Assembly: GCA_013400975.1 (NCBI GenBank)
Contig: WBMZ01010870.1
Coordinates: 1-64,000, forward strand
Origin: Atrichornis clamosus
Taxonomy: Eukaryota; Chordata; Aves; Passeriformes; Menuridae
Direction of reading: 5' to 3'
Length of the DNA stretch: 64,000 bases
The notes under the pieces were generated by a model. That model was not told the DNA's origin, did not search any database, and saw nothing but the letters and a program-made list of their open reading frames with translations. Numbering within the stretch: the first letter of the stretch is position 1; every line of letters starts with the position of its first letter. This document shows positions 12,101 to 27,100 of the stretch, in pieces. The position numbers and the translations under genes are program-made.

Positions 12101-15100
12101 GCTGGGACTGAACGGTTTTGGAGGGCTTTCCCAACCTCAGTGATTCTGTTATTCCATGTTTCTGTGATGTCCTACCAAACTCAGAGGGAGCAATGGGGAG
12201 GAAGAGTGCCCAGAACGAAATTGAGGCTGTATTTGGTGTGACACACACCCAGCATCTGTGACAAAAGAAGCTTCTGTAGAAGACTTGGGAGATTGGGCTT
12301 GATGTGTTCATGATAAGTTCTTGGGAGCTGTGGCCAAGTAGTCATGTTATCAAAAACTGAGGCAGCACTGGGTTTGTTGGAGGAAGAAGCTGAGTTCCAA
12401 GTGAATGAAGGAGGAAGGCCCCCATCTGAACTCACCACCAACTTCCCTTATGCTTGGAAAAAACGTGAAGCTGCTCAGCAGATCCTGTATCAGAACGGGG
12501 TTGACTAAAGCTGATACCACCCCGGGAGACAAGGGAGTTACCAGCATAAACAGGCATCCAAACCCAGTGTGTTGGTAAGAGTGTAAAATACTATGTGGTA
12601 ATTTTGAGCAAGAGCTTGTGGTTTGTTAGTTACTCATCTTGCTACATGGTTTTCCTTTGCGTGCCTTAAATATTTAGGCAGCAGGAAGTGTGGTCAACTG
12701 AAGAGTTGCTGTGCTCTTTCCATAACACTTGGCACTGGCAGGTGTTACTTTTTGTGACCAGAAATCGAATTCACACTTACCTTGGGGGGTGCTCCTAAAC
12801 CAGGACCTCGCAGGGTGTTGAGGCCGAGCGCTGGAGGGGAGCGCTGGCTGGGTTTCCTTGTTACCATCTGCAAAGGAGCTGTTTTTAAAATCCAGCCTCT
12901 CTGACAGCTCAGTGTCTGGAGTTCTGCTGTTGGAAGGGACAAGTGATCTTCTGGGAGGCTGCCCCAAAAATGAAGCTGAATTTGAGGATGCTGCAGAGAG
13001 TTGAGTTTCCGTGGCCGTTGTGTGGAGTCGCCTGGGCTGAATCGGTGCCAGGGCTGTGAGTGTGCACAGCCTTGGGAGGATGTGAAAGCTGCATTTCAGA
13101 TGGGGCCCATCTCTCTATTCATAGATGTGCAACTCCTTTTGGATGATGAGAATAGAGACATCTGTAAAAAGTAATAGACCCCTTTCCTCCCAGAATAAGG
13201 CTATGAGCTTTCCAGCTGTTGGCTAAGACAGGTTTTCCTGCTGAAATAGCTTTTGCCTGAAGTAAGTAAAACAATATGGTTATGGTAACTGGAAATGTTT
13301 CTTTGGCAATTCTAGTTGTAAATCCAAGTGGGTTTATTCATTGTAGCTTCTTGTAGCAGCTGTTTGATTCAGAAAACCTTATGGGGTCTTCAGTGAAGTG
13401 CACGCTGCTGCTAAAATGCAGTTTTGCTCATGTTCTCTATTTTCTTTACCATACTGTGTGGCTAATTTTATCTTCACAGTGAAGTCTCACAATTCTAGAA
13501 CACACTGTTGCTTTCCTTCATAAGTCCCATCATCCTAAATAATGCAAAGACAAGCCCATAACATTCATTCATGTGGTTCTTGGTTGCAACCACAGTAATA
13601 TGGACTGGGCCATGTATCTGTCAGCTGATGCCATTCCAGATTCATAAAATATGCTTGGGATCTTTTTTTAGTTCTGCAGAGTTTAAAGATGAGCTTATTA
13701 GGCATCTCTCTGATGTGTAATTATTCTGGACTGAATAATTCTAATCAGAAGATATGCAATTTATATACAGTAGACAAGCAGAGAAGAGTGTATGTTTAAA
13801 AACTGAGTTTGCCAGAGCAGATTTGCAAAAAAAGAGGTCTAATGCATTTAAGAGACTTTTATTTTTATTTAAACACCTTTTTTAAAACAACAAATCACAT
13901 TTTCTGGCTCAGGAAGCAGTTTTACGTCTGTATTATATCATATGTATGTCTTGACTATCTTTCTGTGTGTTCTTTCAATTCCAAGATACGATATTTTACG
14001 AAGTGGAGGAACCCTTGGAAATGAAGAGTTTAAAAAGCACGTCAGGGTGTCTGTTCAATCTGGAAGCCAGGGCTGCTTTATCTTATCTGACTTTCCTGGT
14101 GTTGCTCTGTACTGAATGAGATAAGATCTGATGCTTTCATATTTCTCTCACAGCAGGTTCTTCTGAAGCACACTAAGGAGATATTTTTAATACAGCCAAA
14201 CAAAAACTGTCATTTTTAGAACTTCAGCTGGCGTTTAGAACTTCAGCTTCAGAGGTGCTGGGCACCCACCTGGCACTGGTTGGTATCCAGTTGTTCTGGA
14301 AACGGGAGAAGCTGCCTCACACCAGTGGCAGCAAAAGTAACTTTCAAAAACACCCTTGAATTTTCAATGTGTGCTATCTTCTTAGTGCCAAAGGTACTTA
14401 CAAAGGGGAAATAATTACAGTACAAGGACCTGACCTTGTTACTGGTTCAAAAGGGGTTATAAAAAGACTGTCATCTCCTGTGCTATGGGTTTGTGGCTGT
14501 TGGCTAAAACACATGTCCCCAGGGAGCTGCCTGAAAGCAGAATTGGAAACCAGGATATTAAATCTGAGACCTGTTGTCCTGACCTTGGAATTTCTGAGAT
14601 TTACAAGCAAAAAGTCCTGACTCTATTTAAGCCCAAACCTTTGGTTCAGCCTGGCTGGTTTGGTGCATCTTTGCTAGTAAAGCTCAGAGCAGAGCAGAGG
14701 CCATGAGGCACTTTGTTAACACTGTCTCCACATGCTTTTTCATTGGAAATTATAAAAAATCCATGAATTATATCAGTGGTTTTTGTGAATACACTGGTCC
14801 AGAATTCCTGACTTGTTCTTGTTATCACCCTTTTGACTGCTCTGCTTTTTCCTCCCTTAAGAGCCTGCCTGTTTGTGTGAAGCTGCTGGGTTTATGCAAA
14901 ACCTGTGGTGAAGCAGTTGACTCAGAGATGCCAGGAAGGGCAAATAGCAAAGAAGTTGTGTCTCAGGATACCAAAACGTTTTGCTATTGCATGAGTAGCA
15001 GCTCATTGGAAGGGATATTTGACTGTATAGTAAAGGTCTTTAGGAGTTGTAATAAGGGGTAGCCAAGTCTCTGAAAGGTTGTTGTGGAGTCAAGAGCCCT

Positions 15101-18100
15101 TGAGGGTGTTTTGAAGCCACACTGGATGCTGTTAGGTGAGAAAATATTTTGTAGAGATTTGGGGCTCATCTTTCATTTCATCAGGCTGGTGAAGTCCATC
15201 AGCCCAAGTGAAGATAGGAAATGGGTTTACGTGGTTTTCCCTGCATTTGTTTCTCAGAAAGCCACAGGCTGCCTTTAAGCCATCCTCAAAGAATGCAAAC
15301 ATGGCTTGAAATGCAGCTGCAGTGAGGAAACGCAGGCAGCCTTTGGAGGAATTCAGATCTGGATGAAACTCAAAATGAGCATTGTTAGACAGGAGCTAAA
15401 TGCATTTATAGTCACATTACTTGTGATTACTTCTGCATCCACTAAATGAGAATGTAATCTGATACATGTAAATCTGCCAGATAAAACTCTTATCACACAG
15501 CCCTTGCATGCTGCATTCTTAGGCCTGTTTTTTCCTTGGTGCCCTAAACAAAGCATTTTGCAAAACACAGAAAGATGAATTTAAGTTTTGATATGGACAA
15601 ACAAAACTCAGGACTGTGCTCTTCTCCAGAAAGGGAGAGTGTATTGGCATCCACAGTGGCAGAAGCTCATCTTGGATTGATGGGGAGAACTTCACAGAGA
15701 CCCTTGAAGAGCTGAGACGTCCAGAACTGGAGCTCCATAACCAACCATACAGAGGCAGGAGTGATAAGAGCAAACTGTGAAATGCACTAACTGAGGTCTT
15801 GCCCCCATGGGTATAAACCCAAGCCTTGAACATCCTCTGGGTATGTGTTGCCACAGGTCGTGGTGTGCAGGCAGGTCCTTTTGGTGTGCCTGTGCCTGGA
15901 AGGCCATGAACACCTCGAGAGGCCCAGGGTCACTGCCAACCAGCAGGAGAGCGCCCACAGACCCATTTCCCAGTAAACTCTCAGGAACAAATTTCCTCTT
16001 CTTAATAATAACCTGCCCAGCTGCTTTTCTGAGCCCAGACCTCACGTGGTCCTGCTGTACAAACAGTGCTGGAAGAAGGTGCTTTGGATTTGTTTTTTTC
16101 AGTTTTTTCCTTTCAAGTCATGTTGTCACAAGCCCTTCTGAACATGAAAGATAAATGGAGAGGAAATGAGGCAACTTATCTTCTGGTTTTTTCTTTTCAA
16201 GAAGGAAGGAGCATTGAAACGTTGAGGCGGAAGAGCCAAGAGGCTGAGGAGCCTCAAACACACGTTTAGGGAGAGGGACAATAAAAAGCTGAGTGGAGCT
16301 TCTTCCCTGGAAGTCCTCTTAGGAATGGAGAAAACAAACACCACTGGTAACACTCTTGTCTTCCCAGTGATGCTTTCATGAGAGCTTGAGGAACTGAAAC
16401 TTGTCCAGGAAGAAGAAGAAGAAGAATGCACAGCGCCTGGCACTGTCAGGTGGCTGGATGGAGCCCTCTGAACCTGATTTCACCATGTGGGAGTGGAGTT
16501 TGGTGAACCCAGCTCCATGGAGGAAACAAGGCAAGCTGGAGACTCCAGCAGCAGAGTTGTGTGTCACCACCTTCCTGTCACAGCAGGTGACACCTTGGCT
16601 GTGCCTGTCTGGGAGTGCAGTCAGACACTCAGTGGGGCTCCGGCCTTGCTCTGAGTTGTGGTTAAAAGTAGAAGTCTGAAAAAGAAAATAAACAGTGTGC
16701 TGGAACAAAGAGACCTTAAACCCCACATCTGTGCAGGAGTGACTGTAAGATGAGTCTTCCTTTGTATGTGTCCTCTGTGGCATTGACATCAAATTCTTTC
16801 TGAACACAGTTCTTCATTTTTCCCTAAATTTCCCCAACCTGTGCCCTCATGACCTGGGAGCGTTTCTCCCTCTGGTGATGTGGGTTGCTGGCACTTGTGG
16901 GTTGTAGGAAGAACAGACCTGGGGAATGTAAAGTAATCCTTCATCTTTGATACCGCTGCAGCTACAGAAAGGTAGGGGTTGTTTGGATTTTTACTTTACC
17001 TCTTTTCAGGATAAAATTTCCTGAATTATTCTCGGTTTGCTAGCAGAAGGTACACTTCTGGGTCAGATCCCAGCTTTAACCTGGAGGAGTCAAAGGTATG
17101 AACTCTGCCAAGTACGGAATGGTTAATTAAGTTTAATGGGTCCTTTTAACTTTGGCAAAGAAAAACCCCAAAATGCTCAGATCACTTTGTTTCATTCTTT
17201 TACAGTGCTTTGGAAATATTGCAATCCTGGTTATGGCCTTGCTCAACTTTGGATGGGAGAAAAGAGGGAAAAGGAGGCCACTGGCAAGTCTCCCATATTG
17301 AGAAGCCCCAGGCAGCCAAAGGGCCATCTCCCATCTTCTGTTTGCTTGTTCCCATTTATTTTGTTTTCACAGCCACCCTTTTGCCTCATTTTCTCTGCTT
17401 CTGCCCTTGACTTGTCCCTGGACCAAATTTAGCTGAGGTTTTTGGAGTGGTCTCCTTGGTTTCACAAGGGACGAGGCCAGTCCTGTTTTCTTTGCACCCG
17501 TTTCACAGAGGGAAGAGAGCAAAAGGCTGTGACCTGACCTGAAATGGGACTTTGGGGCAGCAGCAGCTGCTGTAGTAGAGTCAGGGTAAAGTGTGAGTGA
17601 GGGAACCAGATGTACTCGCTGAGACCAAGGCTGAGGACTGAGAGGAGACTCTCCTCCTTCCCAGCTGAGCCTCAGTGCATCTTCCTCCCTTCGTGCCCTG
17701 GCTTTGGAGGAGCCTGGATGCAGGGGGTGATGCTCTGGTACCACTTCTCAGTTTCTCCGCTACATCGAACTGCAGAGCTGATCTGTGGCATCACAGAGCT
17801 GTAGTTTCCCTTCCCCGTCTGTAATGTGCACAGAAAAGGAAACTTTCACACAGGGTTGGGTGGGCAGCTTCATGCAATAGTTATACACTTATCTTCTAAA
17901 CTCAATTGATGCTTTTAGGCAGCCGTGTGAAGAAACCTTCCCCACAGCGTGAGGCGCCAACGCTTCCTCCTGTCTCCTCTGCAGAATGAATAATCCAGTG
18001 AACAGTGTGTGTTTTCTCATGGACATTATCATCCGTGGAGAAGTAGAGAGGGGTTTGTTTGTGAAAGGGGAGACTTTTAGTTGCATGAATATAGAACCTT

Positions 18101-21100
18101 TAGTGCTTGACAGTATGTCTTGCAAAGTGCAAATGCAGTCCTTTTAGAAATCAATTATTTCTAAAGATTTAGCAAACATTTTTAAGGCTGTGATCTTATT
18201 TTTCTGAACATGAGAATGGACTACCAACAGGGAAAATTTGTCTAGTTTGGCTTAGCTAAGACATTGAAGGATTAAGCACAGTGTAGTGCTGTGGAACATT
18301 TTTGTCTTGTAGGTTGTGTCAGCCTTGGGCAGTTCCTGCTCTAGCATCTCCATGGCCAACAAAGTCCGTGTGGCATCAGAAAGTGATCCCGTTGTATCAC
18401 CATGCTTGGTAACAACAAAATAGATGACAGATTAAAGAGAATTTATGAGCTTCACTCAAACCTCTAAGTACTATAAAACAAATCCTCCCATCCTCTCCCC
18501 AGTGATTTGTTGTGACAACAGATACATTTTCCTGCAGTCATATTCCAGTATCATAACATGAAATTAGTGGGAGCCTGAAGCAAAAATGCACTGCAAAGGA
18601 AATATTTTTCCATTTTCATTGTTGAAGCTCAATGTAAAGTGCAAGGTGGGGTAAAAAAAATATTCTTTGGAATGTGAATTGCATTTTACATCTCCTCTTC
18701 CTCTATTATAAAGTTTTATTAGAAGCTTAATATTTGGCATATATATATATATATATATAAAGTTTTAGTCCTTCTTAAAAGAGAGGGGAGAGGAATAAAA
18801 TCAGTTATTGATTTTCACAAAGATTTGGCTCTTTGTCCCCCTCAAAATGCCTTTTCACAGCTGCTGCCCTATGGAGGACCAAGGTGAGGAGGTGTTGGCA
18901 CAAGCAAAAAAACCAGGTGAAAATGGAAAATGGTCTCAACTGGCACAACTGTGATATGGGTATGGCCCTGGGCTTGAAAAATCTCAATGGTGCCAGTTGC
19001 TTGGGTTAAAATCTGGGTGTTCAGCTAGTGTTTTGGGGTTCAGAATGGCAAGAAGGGGCTCTGAGGCTGAAAGTATTTCCTGCGATAAAATCAAGCAACA
19101 TGGTTGTGGTCTTGGGAAGTCATTAAAGTAAAGGCCCAGTATTTAGTTCAGAGATTAATCTTGGGTTTACCCTTCTTTTGCACACAGGCTTAGCTGAAAA
19201 TCCTTTGCAAATCATGATATTTACTCATTTTCAGTGTATACAGGAGCCAAAAGAGAAGCAAATGCCTTACGATTGATGAGGAAATCGCAAGAAAAGGGGC
19301 CCCAGTGTTATCTTTATTCCCATTTTGTAACTCCCATTTTGTGGGTTTGTGGGTTTGTTGAAGAGAAATGGAATAAAATCCTACCACAGAATAATGGCCT
19401 TCTGCTACAGTGCTTAAAAAGTGATGCCTTTGTGGGAAAGATGGTACTCTAAGGAGTCCATCTGGGCTGGTGGTGAAAGGATTGGAATGTAAAGGGAATA
19501 AAGGGAATTTAAGGCTCAGGTAAGGAAGCCTCAGCATAAATGGGGCCCTTCATGGAAAGGGATGTGTGTGTGTCTGTACTCATAGCTTTGGCCGGTGTCA
19601 AATACTCCCTTGAGTAATTTTGTGATAGAGCTGCGTAGTTTGGCATAAATTGGCAAAGTAATTAAGAACAAAGAAATTAGTAAAAATATCTTCCGAGTCT
19701 GCATGAGCACATGCCAAGCATTGCCTAGAATTAATCTTTTGAAGATGTGTGTGTTTGTATAAATATCTATATATATGAAAACCTCCAACTAATGTCATGA
19801 AGATAGCTATTTCTGTTATCTGTGTCTCCACTGTGGCAAAGTTTTTCTGTTACTTTGTCTTGTGGATGGTTGGGCAGTGAGGTAACTGTCACCCAAAGGG
19901 AGGGAAGAGTGAATACATCACCCTGATTTAAAGGATGATGTGGCATTGGCTTGCGCTTTTGGAAAGCTGTTCACATGTTCCCAAGAAACATTTTAGTGTG
20001 GCCTTCTGTGATGTGTAACGTGGTGCTGAGGCCTGGATTGGAGAAAGCTGCTCAAGACATGCCTGGTGTCTGTGTCCCCATGCCTGCCTCAACTTGTGGC
20101 TCGGGGAGTTGGAAAAAACCCAAAACTTGAAAATCACTGATCACCAAATTTATTTACTACAGACCATAGTTTAGCTTCTTGTGACACCCCAGGAATTAGA
20201 TTGGGTTCATTTGGTTCTTAAATCCCAAGTTCTTCTGGTGGTGTGAAAGAAACTTATTACTAAAGTATTGCCAGACCTTGTTCTAGTTGAATTGACCATG
20301 AGTAATTGTTTCTAGACAGAACCTTGCTGCTTCTAACCCCATTACCAAGAAAGGACAGATTTCAGCAGCCTTTGAGATAAGTTTATCTGACACAGTGTTA
20401 ATCAAACCCTTGGCTTTTTTCAACTTGATTAACCACAAGCTTTGGCCTTTATGTAGTTCATGATTATTAGGATTTTTTAACCTGACAAAAGTGCAAAGAC
20501 AACTCATGAAATCTTCTTTGTCCCATAAATAAGGATTTGGCAGGGGGAGCAGGGGAAAGGAAAGGCTGTAGGAATGAGTTTCAGTTTGACCCAAGAGCCA
20601 GTCTGTGTTTATGCAGTTATCAGTTCTCTGTGTTCTGTTCTGCATTTTTTAATACTCCCAACAGTATTCAGAATTAACTTAAACCAGCAAGTTCCACACT
20701 TAAATCACAAGCTACTCTTCACAAAACAAGCATTTTTTTAGAGTGCATGAGGTCTGTCTTGCTCAGCTCACTCGGCTCCCTCTGAAGTATAAGATGCTCC
20801 AGAAGCATAAGTATATAAACTTACGGAAATCTATGGGATAATTGTCCATCTCAGTTTAAAATTCAGCCTCATCTAGTGGAGCACTTGAGGAAGAGCCAAG
20901 TATTGGGGTGAAATTGTAGAAAGGGAGATCTGCAAGGCTGGAATGGAGCCTGTTATTTTTGGCACTTCCTTTGCAACTGATCAAGTTTAAATGAACTTAC
21001 AAACATGTTTGTTTAGCTTTCTGTGAGACAGAGGCTTTGCTTCTGGTGCAGCACAAATTTCACACCCATGGTCTATGGCTCACAAACTTGTGAAAAAATC

Positions 21101-24100
21101 TGATTTTTTCACAAGAGAGCTTCAGTTTCTCCTATAGAGAAGATGGACTAAGCACCTGAGGAGTGCTTATGTGCTGAGATTTAAGGAGAGGCTGATCTGA
21201 GGTGTGGTGGGTGTTATCCTCTCCTCTGCATTGAGTTTTGGTGACTAACAGGAATTTTACCAGCATTGCAAATGGGTGATTTGGGGGTGTGTGCACACCA
21301 CTGGACTTACAGCATTGTAAGTTATTATTGAGAGCAGTTTCCATTCATATAAACCAAGGCTGGGATAAAGAATTGGTTTCAGTACTTTATCAGGTGCAAA
21401 CCACCCGTAGGGAAGAGGGACAGCTCCACCAGAGCTGCAGACAAACCTGTGGGGAGGTGATGCAGCCAAATCAGGGATTTGTGTCTGTCATCCCTTTTTG
21501 GCATAACAGCTATTAAGTCATGACTCAGAATAATCAAAATACTTTTTCAATAAATAAAGATCAAACTGAGCTCTGCTTTCAACAGCAGAGTAGTTTACAT
21601 TGCCTCCCTGGATCAAGTCTGGGAGCACTTGGACTTGAGCTCTTCCTGAGTGGTATTGTAAGTACTGCACAAGGGAGAAGGCTGTAGGAAAGAGGGAATC
21701 ACTGCTAAATCCCACTACACTGTCACGTGTCCCAGAGCACTGGGAGCTGGTGGGCACTGCCAGGGTATGCCAAACAGAATCCCTTTTACAGGTTTTCTGG
21801 TTATCAGATGCATGTAATAACTCATAATGATGTTTGCAGTGGATGAGTGATTCCAGGAAAAGCAGTTTTTATGACGAGTGTCTGCTTTTCTCTCTTCCCA
21901 TGAAGCATCCAGCCCACTTCTGAGCTGCCAGTACTGACATGCAGCTTTCAGGGCTCAGGGAGATCTGCAATTTCAGACATTTACCTCAATCAAAGTTGTA
22001 TGTTGCTTGGATTTGGGATGAAGTTGGCCCATGAGCTGAACACTGGAATTATTTTGTGAACTCACTTTGCTGCTACCTTGTTGGGCTACGAGAATAAGAC
22101 TGTGTATGGATAAATGGATGGGTGGGTGGGTGGGTGGATGGACAGTGGTAAGTGTAAAGTTCAGTCCTGAATTTGCATTATGGCACACAGTTGATGTAGA
22201 TCATCATTTAAAAGCACCCACCCAGTTGTGGGTGACATGCTGGCTGCTGAGGCACTGTGTGGGGATGATCAGCGGGTCATTTTACATCGATTTCTGACAA
22301 CTTTGCTCGTGGCCTGGTGGAGGAAGTCAGACAGAGTGATTTGTTCCTGTTCTGTCTCACTGCTTTCTTTATTTGTTTGAAGTGCTGGGTGTGCTGACAT
22401 GCAGCACACACAATGCCTATTGCTTTTAGGTTTTATTTTGTCTAGGATTTGCCTTAATACAGCAAATCATCTACTTTCTTTATATTCATGTATCCTGGGG
22501 CTTAAATAGTATAAGAAGATACATCAGCCCCTAGACCTCCAAAGAGATTCATGTCACTGATTGTGGTATTTTTGGAAAACCTTTTCCAGAAGGTGCTGAG
22601 TGCAATCAGTTGTGCTGTGAAGAGGAAGGATTGTGATCATTTTGCTACTCTTGGAAGGGTCATCTTACTCCCAAACAACAATATTTAAGTGAAATAGCTT
22701 TTATGGCAAGTTCTCCCCTCTTTCCTTTCTCAACTTCCAAATGGCTGAAGCCCAGTGAGTGTGAGCAATCCCTCTTTTATGCCAGCCAAGAAGTTACTGT
22801 TTTCTGACCTTTTTTCCTGAGTTTTCCTGACCTGCACCTGTACTGGCCACATGGCAACTTGTTGTTGGGAGCAGGGAAGTGTGGCAGGGCGAGCTCGATG
22901 GGCTGCACTGGGTGCCAGTGGCTAGAGCAGCAGGAATTCATTCCTGGGAGAACTTGCTGAAGAGTGCCCTTATTTTAAAAAGCTGTATGTCAGTTTATTT
23001 CAATAAAAGCAGTGAAACCCACACTAAAAAGTCAGGTATTTGAGGCCACGCTGTGGGCCTGAGGACTTGGAGTTACATACAAGAGTCCAACACGGGTGAC
23101 ACACAAGAAGGTCAAAAGCAGAGGAAAATCAAGAGAAAACAAATCTGGGGGATGATTAGTGATTTCCAGTGGGACAACAGGCAGATATTTCTTGTTTCTC
23201 AGTGCAGTGACATTTGCTTTTAGTCTTAAAAGAGATCTCATAACTGGTGCTAAAATTTTGTGGTCATGTGCAAGGGCAGTTCTGCAGAACAGGAGATGCA
23301 TCGTGAAACATTAGCAAAGGTTATTCTGGAGCAGGATCTAAACCCTCAGCAAAGGAGGAACAGACCCTTGCCACATTAATTTGACAGAAATCTTTCCACC
23401 TCCATCACAGTTGTCTTTTCCTGTTGATAATTTTGTTTCATGGAAGCACAGCATATCCCAAGTTGGGAGGGACTCACAAGGATCATTGGGGTTGCATGCA
23501 GGCTTCTCCTGGAGCTGATCAAACTCTGCATTCTCCTAGGATAAATATCCCAGCTGCTGGGATTCAGATCCCATTTATATGGGCTGGAGCTGCACTGTTG
23601 CCAGATCAGCCAAGTGGGAAAGTTGGCCTGGCTCCATATAAACAGCTCTGACTAAGCCAGGCACACTAAATTTGGAAAAGAATCAGGGGAACTCATTTTT
23701 CAGCTGCCCTGGAGTATTTTATCTCCAGTTGCCCCATGTTGTCATTTCATGGGAAGAGTTTCTGTTACTGATGACTGTTTCCATCGTGTTTATTTTCAGA
23801 TAACATAGTTTGATCTTCTGTAAACCAAAAGAGTTTAGAGATCCATCAAGGAACAATGGATCAAGGGTCTGTCTGCTTCTCTCCCAGTGCAGGTAGCACT
23901 GCAATTCCTGTCCAGCTGAGCCCTGCAGGGTCCTCATCTGGCGCCACTCACAATCTCTTAAATAAACCTTCCTTCTCATTTTAAGAGGGAGAAGTATTTT
24001 TAATGCAAAGGCCCTTTGCAACAAGTCGTGCAAAGGTTGGAAGGAACAGCCAGGAACATTTGCCTCTTGATTCATGTTTCGGTTTGTCATAAATTCAGTC

Positions 24101-27100
24101 TGCACATAAAAATGACATCATCAATGTCCTATTTCTCACATATATATTGTGAATTGCATAGTCCTTTCCCTTGAGTCACCGTGCTTTGAGCTGACCTAAG
24201 CAGTAGTGACAGTGAGGAATGACACTTCTGAGGCGATTCAGCCTTAATTGAAAGGCTTCGCCAAAATTACAGGTATTTCCTGTGATTGTTGCAAGTTTTT
24301 TCCCAACACCAGAATTTTATTCTTTGTTCCACTTCCTCTGCAAACTTTTACTGCAGGATGCAGGCAGTAGTCAAGTGAGGTCCAGGGTCCCAGGGCCCTC
24401 TGTAACATTAAGAGGCTGCTGCAAGCTGGAAAAGAAAAAGCCACGGTGGAACATAGGGGCAAACCCTGAGCAGGAAACTCCACTGGGGCCAGGGCCAACA
24501 ACATCCTACTGCTGGCTGGGACCAGAAGGGAAAAAAATGCTGTAAAGAAGGTTTTGGGAAACTTTGTCCTTATTTGGACAATAAGTCTATGCCTCTCTCA
24601 AAGCAGGCTAGTTTTTATGGGGCTGGGATTTTCTGCTTTAGCAGCACCATATCCTGCTATTATATCCAAGCACATCCTATAATCAGTAGGTCTTCAAAAA
24701 TCTATCTTAAAACTGAAGGGTTTGGAGTCTGGGTTGTCACTGGGTGCTGTCCCACAAGTAAATCTGTGAAAGCCTTACATAAGTGATAAATTGACTCTGC
24801 TCCTGACAGCCCTCCAGCTTTGTGGGATGTGCCGGTGTCATCCCTGTGCCTGGAGAGGGCTCGCAAGGCGGCAGGTTTGACTCCCAGTGCTGGAGTGGGA
24901 CTGGAACAGGGCCGGAGTGGGGCCAAAGGGGCTCCCAGTTCAGTGGAAGGCAGCGATCCCAGTGGTGCTCAGGGAGGAGAAGGCTCCAGCTCACCCCTCT
25001 GAGCTGGGAACACGGGAGTGGCTGGAGTGGAAGGTATGGCAATATTGTCCCTGACCTTGGGGGGTGCGTCACTTTCTGTGCATCCCATGGGCAGGGACAC
25101 CTTCCACTATCCCAGGGTGCTCCAAGCCCTGTCCAGCCTGGCCTTGGACACTTCCACAGGTTCCACTTCAGGAATGCTGAGTGCCAGTCCTGGTCTAGGA
25201 GACCGTAGAGAGGCTTCAAGAAATCTTAATTTGGGAACTACCATTTTTTCCTCATATACAAAATTTGGTAGTTTTTCCCCCAGGCAGAACAAAATGAAAT
25301 TTTGAAAGCATCAAAATTACTTGAGATGTGAAGTTACATTTCTGTGTTGTATGCTCAGAAAAAGCCCTTTGGCAATACCAAGAGGAAGAAAGGGTATCTC
25401 CAGTATCCAGGATGTTTGGGATGCTCTCTAGATCATAGGCTAGGTTCTGATTTTTGCATTGTGACAGACTCAGTCACATATATGACTTCAATTTTAGTTT
25501 TAATTTTAACTTCTATTTTAGCTTCACTTCCCTCTCTGCAGAGCATCATTATTTCTTTGGTGGGGTTAATGCGTTAATTGCTTGTAAATTGTTTTAAGAT
25601 TCTCAGAAGTGAGACCTCAGTATGTTTATTGCTGTTGCTGCTACCGATGAGATCTTGATCACAGCGAGACAATACTGAATTAGTGTTTACTGCAGCATGA
25701 CTGAGGATCTGTTTACATTAAAACAAGATGAAACCGCAGTGCCCAAGCCTAGAAAAATCCTTTGTAGAGCTTTGAGTCAGCTTGAGAATCTCAGTAAGTG
25801 ATAAAACTGGCTCCTGTGGGTGAACATTAGCCAGTGTCTCTGGTTTTGCTTGAAATCCCTTTTGGCTCTCAAACACCCTCGGCCGTGGGGCAGCATGTCC
25901 CAGGAATGGCAGATAGCATCTTTCCTCAGAAAAATGGATTTAGGGAGTGCTCTGCTCACTCTTAGAAGGAAAAACAAAGTCCCAAACCCAACGTTTTCCT
26001 GGACAAATTCCCCCTGAATGCAACTCCAGGGGTTTCCTGATCTGTGCAGCAAGTGGCCCTTGATACCACTTGGGTGGTATTTTCATTAAGTCATGGAATA
26101 GTTTGGGCTTGAAGGGACCTTAAAAATCATCTAATTCCAACCCCTGCCATGGGCAGGGACACCTTCCACTATCCCAGGTTGCTCCAAGCCCTGTCCAACC
26201 TGGCCTTGGACACTTCCAGGGATGCGGCAGCCACAGCTTCTCTGGGCAACCTGTGCCAGGGCCTCCCCACCCTCACAGGGAAGAATTTTTTCCCAATATG
26301 TCATGTAGCCCTACCCTCTGGCAGTGGGAAGCCATTCCCCCTTGTCCTGTCCCTCCAGGCCCTTGTCCAAAGTCTCTCTCCATCTTCCTTGTGGGCTCCC
26401 TTCAGGCACTGGAAGGCCACAGTTACATGACTCCGAAACTGCCTCTTTTCCAAAGGAAGAATTTGGGTCACAGGTGATAAGTGCCCTGGTTCTGTGTTAC
26501 AGTGTGTGCAGCCACGTACGTGAAGTACATTTAAATCTCTGTTTCCCCTCAGGGAAGACAGAGGCCATCATCAAGAACTTCAGCCCCCACTACCGCCGCC
26601 AGCACACCGTGGCTTTCTGCAGGCACGTGCAGGATGAGCTGGAGCAGCACCGGCACTCCCAGTCCCGCTTCCTGAAAACCAAGGTATGTCGTGTACACAG
26701 TAGCTTGCACCTGCGGATGTTGGATTTGGTTCAGTTTGGGTGGAAAGGTTGCGTCTGGGTGCAGGTTTGAAGTTTTATTTTTGAAAATTCATCTGTATTT
26801 TGGCCTTGTTTTGTTGTTTATCGTGGCATGAGGAGAACCATGACACAAGTTTCCCGTGCGAAGAGTTGGACACTTGGACAAAACCAGTTGCTTCTTGCTG
26901 GTTGCAAGATTCTGCAAAATGTGGAGACAGAGATCATACATTCAGGGAAGAGATTTTGTAGGAAATGTAATTAATCCTTTCATCCGTGGCTCAGGGTTCC
27001 TTAAAAGAAGATGGCAATAATTCCCTCTGTGGAGTGAGCTATGGAAAGCTGGTTTTTGTTACAGGGGAGACAAAAAGAGAGACAAAAGTCTCTTTATTAG

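Larger units (their letters stand above)
149..26552 (+). other. NIBAN1: NIBAN1 intron 1 (26.4 kb)
   Basis: A long first intron with no coding exon I can recognise. It holds CR1 fragments at 2588, 4372, 5690, 9259, 11760, 11911, 23440, 25083 and 26087, simple repeats at 158, 7276, 16408, 18739 and 22108, and a GC-rich island-like block at about 8195-8740. Open frames of 60-180 codons inside it either overlap CR1 or have no recognisable similarity. Stretches between these landmarks, such as 12171-16400 and 18800-22100, are AT-rich unique-looking sequence in which I see nothing specific. Long first introns often hold enhancers, but this one cannot be read for that by eye. Confidence 0.9.

Noticed and set aside
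11766..12311. 181-codon minus-strand frame
   Set aside because: It is made of antisense and sense CR1 tails and is not a gene.
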